64,000 nt of DNA from Karstenula rhodostoma CBS 690.94. Lineage: Eukaryota; Ascomycota; Dothideomycetes; Pleosporales; Didymosphaeriaceae. The notes under the pieces were generated by a model, which saw only the letters and a list, made by a program, of their open reading frames with translations, ran no database searches and had not been told where the DNA came from. Positions 44,222 through 56,822 of the stretch are shown here, piece after piece. Where the stretch lies: contig MU001514.1 of the NCBI GenBank assembly GCA_010093485.1, positions 346,266 to 410,265 of the forward strand. The letters are read 5' to 3'. The position numbers were made by a program, and so were the translations under genes. Positions within the stretch are counted from its first letter, which is position 1. Each line of letters opens with the position of its first letter.

Positions 44222-45342
44222 TGTGCGGTCGCAATTGCGCAGGTGGAGAATCGACGACGCCTTCTCGGCAGATCAGATCAGATCAGTCCCGCGGTCGTGG
44301 TTTTATGTGCAGCCGTTGGACGGGCCAATCTATCTCACGTACAGTGCAGTACAGTATCCCGAGTGAAGGCAGGCCAAAGCTTTCGAGTACCAAACGAACT
44401 CGGTCGCACGGAGGAAGTACAAGTCACTTTCATCACCATCACTAGAGCTCTTAAGTACGAGCCCGCGCGCGTTTCTTAGTCTCCGTCACAAACGGACCCC
44501 CTTGGGCAGTGCATGCGTGGACATGATGGCAGCGCATGGTTCCGGAGACGCTATCGATGGCACTTCCAGATGCAGATACTCCTTTACACTACAACCGAAC
44601 GCGCAGACAGCAAAGGTCAAATAGCAGGGCCTGGAGCGAGCGACACTCTCCGTCTGGGTCTAGCCTCCATCGCCCGCTAGACCCTGTGTTGCACAGAGGC
44701 CCCGGCAGCCAAGCCATCACCTCCTGGGCACAAGCTTGTCATGACCTCGTCTGTGGACCCTCCAGGCGCTCAACTGACCAGCGGAGCGCCTTCTCACGCT
44801 GCTAGATGGTGCATGTGTTTCTGTTGAAAACGCTAGAGATGATGCTTGTCCTGTGTCACTCTTCTCCAACCCGTTTGCGTGCCGTTGCCGTTTGCGACCA
44901 CCAGCCCGGACCTGCCTGCGAAGGTCCTTGGCTGTTGCCGTGGAATGTGCCAGCGGCCGCATTTCACCTCATACTAGCTGTGGAAAGCGTGGGAAGGGCT
45001 GCGTTTGTGGGTGGGGGGGACTTGGCCTGCCACTCGGCTCGACCACGTGTGCCCCTGGATCGGATGGTTCCCCTTGGCTCTCTCTGGCACATGAGAGGAG
45101 AGCTGCACTGATACCATGAAGTTCGGCAGTCAGTGTATCTGCAGGATATCGCTACGTGGGCACTCACTTCGTTGCCACATACTATGCACTACACGCGGTA
45201 TATCAGAGCTAATGTCTATTTCGATAAGCTGTATTGAAGCTATACATGCAGGCGCCGATACCTTCTTCTGACTATTCCACGACTAGCTCAGCCAGTAATC
45301 ACAAACCTCTACAGCACAGAAGCAGCTACCTACACGACGATG
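44222..45342. other. Intergenic region
   Basis: About 1.1 kb between the DOMON-b561 start and the amidase stop. A short gatca repeat lies near 44270-44286. Several short open stretches, none protein-like. No RNA gene seen. Confidence 0.45.
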
Positions 45343-47477
45343 TTACTGCAACCACAGCAGCTCAGCCTTGGTCAACGCATTCTCCGCCCTCGCAACAACA
45401 ATGACCATAGCAGGCCGTGGCTTTAGCGGTTTCAGATCCCAGCCCAGAACCTCCTTCTCGGGCCTCAATGGCAACCCCTCCCCCTCGATCCCAACCCGTA
45501 GCTGTTCGAACCCACGCCGCGCCTCCAGCCCGCCCAATGTCCTTGTCCAAGCCTTCGTCCCGTTCACCCACACCTCCAGCGCCACCGCCCTAGCCGCCGC
45601 CGCCCTCGTTCGAAGTCCTATATCCACATATATACCGTGCTCCTCTGCCGCGCTTCCCACAGCAGCCGTCAACTCCAGCACCGCCATCTCCTCCCCACGC
45701 CCCACAACCCCCCGTCCTACAACCCGGTCACTCTCCAACCCCGGCGTCAACGGCGGCGCAACCCTCGCCCTACTCCGCTGCTCAAACGCATACGCCCACC
45801 CCAGCAACTCGCCATCTCCATACGCCCGCCCCGCAAACGTCAGATTCACCGGCATCCCCTTCCCCTCCATGACGCCCATGGGCACGCTCACCGTCGGCAC
45901 CCCGAGATGTCTCAGCGCGCGGTTGCCGTGGGAGTACTTGACGCCGTTCCGCAAACTCTTCCGCGCGCTTTCGAGGTCGAACTCCAAGTCTGCGAGGCCG
46001 ACGTCGCCCTGCGAGGGGAACGCCACGCAGTCGAGTCCCAGGCCGTCCATCCACGATTCGAAATCGCGTTTTCGCTGGGCCTCGAGCGCGGGGAGGACGG
46101 CCTCTAGTCCGGGGAAGTGTGTGAGGGGGACGTCGGCGAGGGCGGCCTCGAGGCTGGGGAGCTGGGAGTAGTGCACCCAGTTTCTGAGCTCGAGCCAGGT
46201 GTCGGGGAGGTAGGGGTCTGGCTTTGGGAAGAGCAGGAGGGGGTCGACGTCGGCGAGGCTGGTGATGGTGGGATCGGCGGTGTCGGCGAGGAAGGTGGAC
46301 CATGCTTTTGCGATGAGGGTGCTGCGCTCGACGAGGTTCCAGTCGGGGGGCGCGCCGACGACGTTGTTCGTTTCGCCCGACGCGGAGTCGTTTTCGTAGT
46401 TTGTCACGAGGGGGAAGTCGGTGAGGATGATCTCTGCGCCTGCAGCTTCGAGGTGCGCTGCTGCTTTTTCCCACAGGGCGAGGACCTCGGGGCTGACGGT
46501 GGTGGGTTTGGCGTGGGGATCGGAGTCGTGCTCGCCAATGTACATTCGAGGGACTCCGATGCGTTTGCCGCGTAAGGCGTCGGGTTGTGCGAGGCGGGCG
46601 TAGTCTAGCTTTGGGGGGACAGGTAGCGGCACGATTGTCTGCTCTCTCCAGAAGTCGCCTTTGGTCTCTTGCTGCGGCGTACCGAGTACCTCTAGGATGG
46701 CAAGCATATCCTCCACCGAGCGTGCGAGCGGGACGGGTACATCGCACGTGACGTACAGCGGCCACAGTCCGCGACACGACAGCACGCCCTTGCTGGGTGT
46801 ATACGCGACAAGTGCGTTATTGCTCGCTGGTGAACGTCCGGACGACACAGTCTCCGAGCCCATACCAAAGACGCCCATGCTGCACGCCACCGAAACGGCC
46901 GCTCCGCTCGACGAGCCAGACGAAAAGGCCGCGGGGAGATACTTTCTATTATACGGGCTCTCCGGGCGCCCGTACAACCCGCGCTGCATCCCCCCCGCAG
47001 CCATCGGCGGCATATTAGTTTTCCCAATCACAACCGCGCCCGCCTCCCTCAGCAATCTCGCAACATCCGAATCCTCATTCGACCTCAAGCCATCTAGAGC
47101 AGGTGAGCCATTCGTTACAGAAAGCCCCGCCACCTTGTAGCTATCCTTGATGGTATACGGGATACCCTCCAGCGGCCGCGGTGGTCGCCCTTCTGCGCGC
47201 CGCGCATCCGAGGCAGCTGCTTCGTCGAGGACGTCCGGGTTGAAGATGGTGAAAGCGTTGAATCCGGCGAGGGTGTCGTAGGTGGCGATGCGTAGGAGGT
47301 AGCTGATTGTTAGATCTACGCTTGTTATCAATCCTGTGGAGAGAGCGTCGTTGTGTTGTGCGATGCTTGCTTCGAGTATGTTGAAGCCGTCTGGTGAGGT
47401 GACGTTGGGGGACTGCGCCGACGATGAGTATGAATGAGGGTTCTGACCTTTGGCTTCTTACCATTGTGTAGAGTCAT
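45343..47477 (-). CDS. Amidase-signature hydrolase with C-terminal extension
   Basis: Two exons, 47477-47462 and 47390-45343, give 687 residues starting MTLHNDGFNILEASIAQHND. The amidase signature fold covers about 1-540: IPYTIKDSYKV carries the catalytic Lys, SSGSSSGAAVSVA the cis-Ser region, and GSETVSSGRSPASN corresponds to the usual GTDTGGSIRIPA block. The nucleophile Ser is conserved but the surroundings are diverged. GNRALRHLGVPTVSVPMG and LTFAGRAYGDGELLGWAYAFEQ are typical of the family C-terminal part. About 130 further residues form an extra domain not present in GatA-type amidases. Substrate unknown. The 71-nt intron falls after five codons. A TATA-like tatataaa lies only about 30 bp upstream of the start codon. 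Third positions are strongly GC-biased. Confidence 0.85.
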
Positions 47478-48218
47478 TCGGTGGAGAGACCCGTGACACT
47501 ATAATGTTTATATACTGTGCTTTGGAGCGCAGGGCGGTAGGGAAGGTCGGAAAGCGGGGATGTGCGCTAACTGCTAGTGGCATTTCGGATCTACTTTGGG
47601 TCTCCCTCTGTACAGCTCCATCTCTGAGTAGTATCTGAGGACGGTTGTTTGTGCTGTGGTCTTCTTAGATTTCGCCACAATGCTTCGTTCCCTGGTCAAC
47701 GCTCTAAGCCTCTGCTGTAGACGCCGCCTAGAAGCCCTCCAGAACTGATTATACCCTACCCATCACATCAATGGTTCAAGACAGACATCATAGTGTACAA
47801 CAAACACTTTACATTTAGATAGCATCATATCTCGCATCCATCCGTCTCGAATGGCACGCCAGCACCGCCCTGGGTATATAACACAACCTTTCTCCCACTA
47901 CTATTCTCTCACGCTTGTGTCTTGAAAGCGTCTTCGCCTTATATGTACATACACATTATCATAGCAAAGAAGGAATTAACGAAGCCAACTCGCCCGCTAA
48001 ATCCGCACGAAATGCCCCAAAGCCCCAAAGCCCCAGAGTGAAGGGAATGGATGCAAAAACAAAAGGAAAGAGGCAAGGGAAAAGTGCAGCATAAATAGAA
48101 GAAAATGCCATAAGGTCATGAACCCTCCGTCGCCATGTTCAAATTCAGAGCAAGGGTGAAAGGCACCGAAGCGCAAAGCAAAGTCCGGCCAACAGGAGAG
48201 GGCGCTGTTCATGACAGC
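47478..48218. other. Amidase promoter and 3' flank of the zinc-finger regulator
   Basis: About 740 bp. TATA-like element for the amidase gene near 47503-47512 (minus strand tatataaa). Otherwise nothing recognised. Confidence 0.5.
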
Positions 48219-51200
48219 TCACGTGCCCTGATAGTCCGGTACCAGCATCGTAATGCACTTGGTCAGCAAATTGCACGCTTCGTGCAGCAGCTCCCACCTT
48301 GTCTTCCTAAACATGTCGCGCACCAGGAGCAGCAGTCCGAGGCACGCATTCCGATCCGGCATCTTGGCAAGATCATCCGGAGCGTGCACACCACCCACAC
48401 GTTGTAAGAAGCGAACCATATCTGTCTCCTTGTCCTCGTAGGTGGTCAATATGTATGGTTGTTTCACTGGCCCGTCAAGCGCATAGCCATACGACCACAC
48501 TATAAGCGTAGCGAAGTAGAGGACCCATGGCCGGTTGAGTAAGAAGTCGTTGCGGGCCGAGTAGTCGAAGCGCGCCACGGGATGTTGCCCATTGACGCCG
48601 GGCTCCTCGCTGACCAAGACGACCGACAAAAATCGGAGAGCGTAAAAGGTCGCATCTCGCGCTCGAGCTGTTGGTGCCCAGTGCTCCTGCATCCGCTTCC
48701 TAGCACCGTTGGAATCGATATTCGTGATGGACCGTCCGAGCAGTCGGTTAGCACCGGCGTATATCTGACAGTCCACGATATCGACATGCATCGCCATGTG
48801 TGCTAGGTGATGCAGTACGGTGCGCGACTCAAAGATGTTATCGTCGGCCGCGCTGTTAGAGTAAGAGTGCGCGCCGGACGTGGCTAAGTCGTTGGGTTTT
48901 GCAAGGGACTTATCGAAGTCTTGTTTCCAGAAGTCGAAAGCCCGTGTCAATGAGCCTCGCCACTTGTCTCGCACACCGAGGACCGTCGAAACACCCAGTG
49001 AGCTTACTTGCAGATCTCGCTGATTCATGTGCCACGATACACTCAGCAGGCCTGCCATGAGAATTGTCCTGCCAAACGAATTGGTCTGCACGGTCTGGCC
49101 ATTGAGCATCTTCTTCAGCCCATCGAGAAACGTGGTGTGTTTGAAGCCAGACGAGTGCATGCCCGCCTCTGCTCGCCCGACATACGAGCTGCTTGTTGCT
49201 GACCAAAGACCTTCGTCGCACGGCAGAGGAAGGCGCATCTCGTGGGCCACCATGACAGCACTATGGCCAAACATAGTCGCGTGGATGCTGTCCATGACGA
49301 AAGCCGCAAAGGCGGCCCTCCTGGTGGCTTCGTTGGTAATCCAGTGGTTCCACCACTCGTCCGGGGTGTTGACGTGACTTCCTTTGCTGCTTGAGCCGCT
49401 CTGACTGGGCGGAGAATCCATTGCAGATCTGCCAATGAGTGAGCTTCCTCGCCTCATCAGCGTAAGTGTTGTTGCGTGGTGGATGTGCGCTCGCTCATGG
49501 AGAGGACGCGTAGAGTACATCTTCTCAAAGACCTCAAGTAGTAACAAGGCCTGGAACACCCAAAGCTTGGCTGGTGGCCGGAAGTCGGCGTCCATGAAAA
49601 TCTCCCAGCGAAGGTGCCAGGCCAAGAAGTTGGACAGTTGTGCGCACGCTTGGGTAGCTTCCTCGCTCACTTGGCTCTTGTCCAAGCAAGACGCGCCTAA
49701 GCACATGACACAAAGCAGCAGGAGATCCGGACACGTCGATGCGTTGAACGTCGGCTTGTGCAAGATGGGGAGTTGTGGATGAAAATGTAGCCAGTAAGCA
49801 CCGATGTACTGCTGCATCATGTGCAGACTCAGCACGTGGTCGTTCCTCTCCTTGTCACCTTCGAGCAAGTCTTCCTTTTGCTTCTTGACCGGTGCATGGT
49901 CGGTCTCATTAAAGCGGTCTGTGATTAGGTCAATCAAGTCTTTGCGTTTATTTTCTGACAAAGCCGTCTCCGGAAGCGAGGTATCGAGGATACTCTTGAC
50001 AGCCATAGGGTGAACTGGTGGCGGCTGGTTGTAAGAAATATTGGTTACGAGTGGATCGTAGTTGAAGTATGGTGCTTGCAGCCCGATCTGAGAAGACAAA
50101 CCGGCGTTCGGGTTCGAACCGGCCGGGCCGTGCATTGGTGAGGCGCCGGGACCAAATTGCGAGTCATTAAACAGCCAAGCTGCGAAATCATCTGCCATGG
50201 CAAAGGGAGATCGACTGTAACCTTCACCGCCGAACATCGGTATGGCGTACGATGGCGCTTGGTCCATGATGGCTTCTGACACACCGTTCATGCGGGTGTC
50301 GGTCGCTTCGACACCGTTCATAGGGGTCTGCCCCGAGGTGCCGTTGTAGTATTGATTTTCTTCAGTCTTCGGAGTAGGAGCGTTGTCTGACTGCTGAGGG
50401 TACTCGGGAGGAGGAAGTGTTTGGAACGGCGGGAAGTTTTGCTGTTGCTGGTAGCCGCTTGCAGAGCTGGGTGGGTAAGAGTTTGAGGCAGCCGAGGGTG
50501 GGTACGACTGCGTGGGGGTCGCAGCCGAGTTGTATGGCGACGACGACGATCCGTACGACGACAGGTTTGATGTCTGGGCGCGCAAGTCGGGCCGTGGGTA
50601 GTTGCCGTTGCCTATGTGGGGAGAATTGTGGTGCGACGTCTGCCCACTCCCGAAGGTTCCAAACTGGGAGGGGCGTGGTGGGGGTGCAAAGCTCCCAGCA
50701 CCCCGGGTCTGCAAGTCATAGGGCTGAGGCTTGACATCAGAATTGCTGCGATACGAATCATCGCTCCCTGCACGATGCAGAGAGTTTTGGCGTCCGATGT
50801 TCGATCCTGGCGAGTGGAAGGTGGGCGGCGACATCTGCGTTGCTGCCGTAGGCCCTCCCACAGAAGATCCGGGCGACTGCAACCCGTACCTTTCCTGCCC
50901 TCCCGGAGGTACCTATGCGCATTAGCGGAGTCGTAGCGAAGGCGCAGCGATTCGCACGTACCGTGGGAGAGTTCTTCATCGGCCCCAATCTGGTCGTTTC
51001 GGTCTTGTTCGCCATCGCTGCCGTCACTATGGGATTGAGGTTCTGCATGAACGTGTCCTTGCGCAGCAATTGCGAGCCCCGCGCTGTGTGTCTCTCTTTG
51101 TGCCGCGCGCAAAGGTCTTGTCGGACGAAGGAACGGTGACAGTCGGGAAAGTCGCAGTGGTAGATTTGCTTGGGGTTGTCTGCGCAGGTCAGCAGCTGCG

Positions 51201-51611
51201 CTTCTTGGCAATACCACGGGACTGAACGAAGGCCAGCAGGCAGCACAGCGCAGTCGGTTCAAGGTTGAGGAACAAGGACATACGGTTCAGCTGGTGCCGG
51301 TACAGATGCTCGGCGCGCGAGTAGCTCTTGCCGCAGCCCGAGTGTGGGCATTCAAACTTCTTATCGAGGCCCTTCCTGCTTCGTCGCCTCTTGCGCGAGC
51401 CGCCTGTACCTTCGGCAGCATCGGTGCCGTCGCCAAGATCGCCATCGGTCTCATCTCTGTCGCGTCGGCGGCCTCTGTCCTCGTCCTGATCTGGGGAGGA
51501 GGCGGGGTTGTCGACGGCGCCGCTGCTGGTGTCCATTTTCTGGGGGAAGGTCTGCAGCTTGCCGAAGTCGGGGCCTTGGACTGCATGCATTGGCAGGATT
51601 TGCACAGTCAT
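48219..51611 (-). CDS. C2H2 zinc-finger transcription factor with fungal_trans domain
   Basis: Three exons, 51611-51284, 51179-50962 and 50912-48219, give 1079 residues from MTVQILPMHAVQ. Two adjacent C2H2 fingers lie near the N-terminus: finger 1 C88-x4-C93-x12-H106-x3-H110 and finger 2 C118-x4-C123-x12-H136-x3-H140, preceded by a basic RKRRRSRKG stretch. A long Ser/Pro/Gln/Tyr-rich region (about 200-480) probably holds activation or regulatory segments. The fungal-specific transcription factor middle-homology domain (about 550-950) follows: HMMQQYIGAYWLHFHPQLPILHKPTF, CPDLLLLCVMCLGA and WRIFMDADF-like sequence. This C2H2 plus PF04082 pairing is a fungal class of nuclear regulator; the target genes are unknown. 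Intron 1 splits the codon of the last zinc-ligand His of finger 1. The leader carries 7-bp tandem repeats. Confidence 0.87.
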
Positions 51612-53574
51612 CGAGGGCAGGCAGGACGTCTTCAGAGGCAGAGAGACGTGGTGTGTGCTGGGGCCGTCTGTGTCGCGTCGGCGGTCCTCGAGCTCGCGTG
51701 GGCGGCGGCGTATGGCTGGGGTTAGCTGCGACACACTGGGGCTGCGGTTGCACGAGGGCGCAGCAAAAGCAGCGTGCGGTGGGCGATCAGAGGCAGTGAT
51801 GGGCGGGCGGTGGGCGATGGGCGATGGGCGATGGGCGATCACGGGACCCGCCAACCGGTGGTGCTTGTTGGGGGTCGGTCGGGCTGTCGCAGTCGGCTAA
51901 GCTGGGCTGGCTAGTGCTGGGTGCTGGGTGCTGGGTGCTGGGCACGAATGGGGTGGTCGGGCTGGCAGATGACCTGCAGATTAGGCGCGGCTGTTGCGAG
52001 CGCTCTGGCTGCGGATGCGCCCGTGGAAGCGGAGCCTGCGGGACCTGCGGAGCCTGTGGAGGTGTGCCCGCGACGTGCGATGGCACCAGATCAGGACGAC
52101 GTGGGGAAGAGACAGAGGGGTGCGGGAGGAGGATGGGGGCGCCCGCAGGTGGATATGCTCCTCGGCCGCTATGTAAGCGGCGTGAGGAGGAATGCTGCGC
52201 TGCGTGCCGGGAAGCAACTGCAGCACCGTCGGCGCCGTCGCCCGCGAGCCGTGCCCTGATACATGTTCCGCAGTAGCCGCGATAAGTCGACCCCTGGCGT
52301 CCAGACTCCCGTCGAGCATCGAGCATCCATCAGTCCAAAGTGTGGAGTAGCGACGCGGCGTGGGAAGCGTGGGGGGACGCGTGGGATATAATCCAGCGAC
52401 ACCTGGATCAAGCAGCTCGATGCGACCTCGCCGGAATCCTCTCCTGCGCCTGTCGAGATTGAAACGGCGAGTCCAGCGCAGACGTGGACCTCTACGCACG
52501 GGAACACGCACCAACTGAAGTCTCGCCGCAACTGCTGCGCGGGCACTCCACTACCAACACGTCCACCTCCCAACTCGGACCTCACCGTCCGCGTCGTCCC
52601 CCACCACACCCATCCCAGCAGCACTACTGTGCAATCGACCCGTCGCCAGCAAAGCCGCCATCCAGTTCGCCCTGCGTCTTGTACCGAGTCCGTCCTGGCC
52701 AGCCCATCTATCAACTCGAGCTCGACAACTAATTCCATCGTCTCATCGCACGTGCCCGCCGTTCCCGACCCCATCTCATTGGGCACGCGCCGTCTCCTCG
52801 CGCCGCATCTCGATCCGTGCCGCTCCCTCTCCAATCAATCCACCCTACCCCAGATCCATCACGTACAGCATGCCCAGACTATTATGCACGCCGTATATAG
52901 CACACTCGAAACCCGAGGGGTCGCCATCCAAGCGCGAGGACACCACTTTGCTTGACGACCGTCGTCGAAGAGGGAAACTGTGAAGCCAGTGGGCACAGAT
53001 GTTTGTCTCACACCGTGCTGGTCGCACATGAGCCGTTCGCGTGCTACGTGTTCCGCAACTGCAACTGCCAAACACGTCTGTCACACCGATCAACCGCCCG
53101 TTCTGTGGGCGCCATACTCTCGCTTTCGGATCCAGGACCCTCCAAGCCTAAACCCCGACCCCGACCCCGACCCCGATCCCCATCCCCATTTCCATCGGCT
53201 TGCCGAATTGGTTAATTGTATCCCAACCCGGCTTCCGTGCCGTACCGTGACGGTGACTTGTCATTGCACATTCCCGTCCTATACGCGCTTACGCCTCTCC
53301 ACGGATACGGTCCCGGCCACAAAAGATAAATCATTCAACGCCTGCTCGCCTTGAAACGGGAGCCAAAGCTCCGCCCGCAAAGGGTCCTATAATTACATAA
53401 TGCTAAGAAGAATGTCCGCTCGTCACGGAGCAGACGCTGGATATCTCTGCACCACTCAAGCAACTCCAACCCCGCCTTTTCCAAAAAGATCTCGTATCCT
53501 GTCCTTGCCTCCCGTCGTGAGTATTATCATTACATATCGATGCTCCTGGGGCTGTCGTTAAGGTTTTGATAGCG
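51612..53574. other. Upstream region of the zinc-finger regulator and 3' flank of MOB3
   Basis: About 2 kb, GC-rich near the regulator. It contains two 7-bp tandem repeats (gatgggc, about 51811-51839; gtgctgg, about 51914-51942) and a ccccga hexamer repeat near 53154-53180. Long open stretches occur on all frames but none looks like protein; parts may be an unusually long leader with upstream ORFs. No RNA gene recognised. Confidence 0.45.
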
Positions 53575-55100
53575 CTACTCGCTTGCGCCAGCCTTATCCT
53601 GATCCGCACCCGCCTCTTCCTTCTCGTCTTTCTCCGCTTTCTCCGGCCCCGTGCTTTCCCATGTCGCGTGCCTTTCGCTCTGGCCTTCGTCCTGCGTTGC
53701 TTCGTCATTTTCTTCAGAGCCCGCTAACGCTGCAGAAGCCCCCTCGTCACCGGCAGTAGCCTCGGATTCCATCGTCGTTTCATTGGCGTGCGGCCCTTGA
53801 TCTGCCTCGCTTTGCTTTCCCGGCTCCTCAGTAGCGTGCGACTCGCCACCAGCTGAGACCTCGGATTCGTCTGTTGGCCCCGACTCATCCTGGGCCGTGG
53901 CCCCTTCTGCACCTGGCTCCGAAATGTCTGTAATTGAAGCTGCAGCTTCATCAGCATCGCTTTCATCTTGCGCTGCTAATTCCTTCTTCTGCTCCGTCTC
54001 CTCCTCTTCGCTCTCCTCCAAGACCGTAGTCACCGACGTTGCGGCCACCGACGGTGAGTGGCGGTGTCGCTTTGTGGTACCCGCAGTAGACAGCGTATGA
54101 TCCCCAGACTCTATCACAGAATAATTCTCCGCTTCCAAGGGACCGGGTCCTGACGGTTCCCGCTTTAGTATCATTGGCGGAGCTTTCGATGGCTCCTCGT
54201 CAACGTCCAAGCCCTCAGCCTCGGGTGGTATAGTGTAGTTGTCCTCTGGTATCAGACCGTACGCGTCGCACACCGTCTTGAAGAGTATGTAGAGTCCTGT
54301 CCTTCCTTCCACTTTCCAGAACACGTCGCGGTGCTGGAACCAAGCGTGTGCAAATATCCTGTACACGCGTCTGAAGATGTTGGTAAGATTCCGTTGCTGC
54401 TGGTGCTGTGTAGACTGGTCGGTGCCCATGGCAAGTCGCGAGGGAAAGTTCTTGGGAGAGGTCAGAGTGTTTGCGGCCCAGTCCAAGGTATGGCAACAGT
54501 AGTCAATGGCGCAGCAACTCTTAGGTGGGTCATGGACTGCGCAGAGGTACTGCCATTCGGAGGCTCGCATCTCGGGGCAAGTGGTCGATGAGCATGGCGG
54601 GCTGTCTGAGAACAGGGCGATAATGATGGCGTTTACTTTCTGTGTGAGGAAGCGGCAAAGCTCGTAGAGCCAAAGCGTCTTGTCCACGTTGTCAGGCGGC
54701 GTTGCCAGTTTCCGTGCGATTTCTCTGTCCACCGCCGTTGTGGTTTCCGAGCCGATAAGATGCGTGAGGAAGTTGTGGAGTGCCTTTAGGTGCTCTGTTA
54801 ATTGAAACGCGGAATCAATCTGCGCGTTTATTAGCCTTGGCCTCTTTCCTGTCTCCATTGCGCGACTACGCTCCTGCGCTCCACGAAGCAGCGTACCTCT
54901 GATAGCTCCACTAGCGGCGGGCCCTCCGTCATATCCTCCGCCTTTGTGCCTGGCCGTATCCGCCTCGATGCGCCATTGTCAAGGGAGCTGAAGAGCTTCT
55001 GTTGCTCTTCGGTCGCGGGGAGCGGAGAAAGCTGGTCTTCCGCAATGGGCGGCGGGCTGGGAAGTCGCGGGGAGCTCGAGGGCGACGGCGCAGAAGCCAT
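53575..55100 (-). CDS. MOB3: MOB3/phocein family protein (STRIPAK component)
   Basis: Two exons, 55100-54897 and 54819-53575, give 482 residues. The N-terminal ~65 residues are Ser/Pro-rich. The Mob1/phocein domain covers about 65-270: ELSE-IDSAFQLTEHLKALHNF across the junction, the zinc-site cysteines in SSTTCPEM with the histidine pair in HAWFQHRDVF, and YCCHTLDWAANTL. The spacing and LTEHLKALHNFLTHL agree better with the MOB3/phocein branch than with Mob1/Mob2. In filamentous fungi MOB3 is part of the STRIPAK complex controlling cell fusion and fruiting-body development (family knowledge). The last ~170 residues are very acidic (Glu/Asp/Ser/Ala), poorly conserved and longer than in animal phocein. 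Divergent from ZNG1 with 513 bp between starts. Confidence 0.87.
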
Positions 55101-55613
55101 TGCAGGCGCGGGATGGCAGGCGAGGTTAGAGCAGTGCGTAGCGCGCGAGGGCGTGATATTTGTTGTCGGCCGTCGACGGAGTGAAGCGTACGGGTCCGCA
55201 AGCTCGAGGCGCGCTCAACGAGCTAGTCTAGTCTCATATAGGGAAGGCGCAGTATAGCCCACTTCCATCATCGGTGCAAGACCACCACGCACAACGACAA
55301 GAAGTACCAAGGCTCGCATTACTCAAATAACACTATAGAGACTACTAGATGTAAGTTAATATCGCGCATCCCGACAGGCCTTGCGTAGAGGCATCCGACT
55401 GTGCGCCTATTGAACTCCGCAAATAATATTCGGAATCGGGATCCAGCGTCCACTTTTCAAGTCTCTTTATGTTCACCTTCCTTCCTTGTCTACACATCAT
55501 CCTTCTTAACTTTCTCCCCATTTCATGTCATCGTTCCATAGACTCGCACTGATCTCCCAAGTCTTTCTCTCCACCAACCCAAACCCCACAACTCACGAGC
55601 CAACCCTTTCACT
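55101..55613. promoter_or_regulatory. Shared promoter region MOB3/ZNG1
   Basis: 513 bp between divergent start codons. Pyrimidine-rich leader before ZNG1. No specific operator recognised. Confidence 0.5.
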
Positions 55614-56822
55614 ATGAGTGGCGACGCGTCCGACGACGAAGTCCCAGATCTCGTCCAACCACCCATCAATCCCGGCAACGACAACGATGACACTGACAAC
55701 GACGAACCTCCCACTCTCATCCCCACCACTTCATCAACCCCCCTCAAGTCCAAAGTCCCCATCACAATAATAACGGGCTACCTCGGCGCCGGCAAAACCA
55801 CGCTGCTCAACTACATCCTCACCGCCTACCACGGCAAGCGCATTGCCGTGATCCTCAACGAATTCGGTGACTCCATCGACATCGAGAAGCAGCTTACAGT
55901 CTCGGACACCAACTCGACATCCGCCTCCAAAGTGCCGTTTGTCCCGCTAGCCAACGGGTGCATCTGCTGCTCCGTGAAAGACGTCGGCGTTGCGGCGATC
56001 GAGAACTTGATGGAGGCCAACGGCGATTTCGACTACATCCTACTCGAGACGACAGGGCTTGCGGATCCGGGGAACGTAGCGCCGCTGTTCTGGCTGGACG
56101 AGGGGCTAGGGAGTTCGATTTTCTTGGACGGCATTGTGACGCTGGTCGATGCGAAGAATCTGCTGAAGAGCCTGGACGAGGGGTATGGCGATGATGAGGA
56201 GGCACTGGAGGGGCGGAAAGAGCATGGGCACGCGGGCCCGCTGTTAACGACAGCGCATTTGCAGATTTCGCACGCAGACGTGGTCATTATCAACAAGACG
56301 GACTTGGTCTCGGAAGAGGAGCTAGAGGCGGTACAGCAGCGCGTCCGGTCTATCAATGCCCTCGCGAAGGTGTCGACGACGACGAAAGCGGAGGTGCCCA
56401 CGCTGGAGGGCTTCATCCTCGATCTGCACGCTTACGACGCCGTCTCGGCGGCCGATCTGACTTTCGCAGAGAAGGGACACAGCCATATCGACCCCTCGAT
56501 TTCCACATCTACCATTGTCTTTCCTGCGTTGAGGGAGGAGCAGGTGGATAGGTTCGATAGGTGGCTGCGGACGGTGCTCTGGGAGGATAAGCTGCCTGAT
56601 GGCAAGACGTACGAGAAGTTTGAAATCCACCGATTGAAAGGACGCATCCCAGTTGTCCGCGCAAACATACTATTAGTACAGGGAGTGAGGAATGTGTACG
56701 ATGTAAATGAGGGTACAGAAACGACTTCAGAGGATAGCAGCGCTAAGCTGGTGCTCATTGGGAAGAGTGTCGGGCAGAAAGCGTTCGAGGAGAGCTTGTT
56801 GGCTACGCTGGGACAGGGTTAG
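55614..56822 (+). CDS. ZNG1: CobW/COG0523 zinc metallochaperone GTPase (ZNG1/CBWD type)
   Basis: A single exon gives 402 residues. The G1/Walker A motif [15 protein letters not shown] lies near 54-68, the metal-binding CxCC motif in NGCICCSV near 118-125, the Walker B-like ETTGLADP and the base-recognition NKTD further on, and a C-terminal CobW domain ([23 protein letters not shown]). The extreme N-terminus carries an acidic D-D-E-V-P-D-L-V segment. Eukaryotic ZNG1 uses a comparable CPELVPI-like motif to dock methionine aminopeptidase and deliver zinc, so this is a plausible docking site, although it lacks the cysteine. A His-rich GHSHID and HGHAG occur in the C-terminal half. Confidence 0.9.
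   Translation: MSGDASDDEVPDLVQPPINPGNDNDDTDNDEPPTLIPTTSSTPLKSKVPITIITGYLGAGKTTLLNYILTAYHGKRIAVILNEFGDSIDIEKQLTVSDTNSTSASKVPFVPLANGCICCSVKDVGVAAIENLMEANGDFDYILLETTGLADPGNVAPLFWLDEGLGSSIFLDGIVTLVDAKNLLKSLDEGYGDDEEALEGRKEHGHAGPLLTTAHLQISHADVVIINKTDLVSEEELEAVQQRVRSINALAKVSTTTKAEVPTLEGFILDLHAYDAVSAADLTFAEKGHSHIDPSISTSTIVFPALREEQVDRFDRWLRTVLWEDKLPDGKTYEKFEIHRLKGRIPVVRANILLVQGVRNVYDVNEGTETTSEDSSAKLVLIGKSVGQKAFEESLLATLGQG

Noticed and set aside
50100..50125. tRNA-like B-box (ggttcgaac) sequence
   Set aside because: No matching A box, stems or anticodon arm; it lies inside the coding exon of the zinc-finger regulator.
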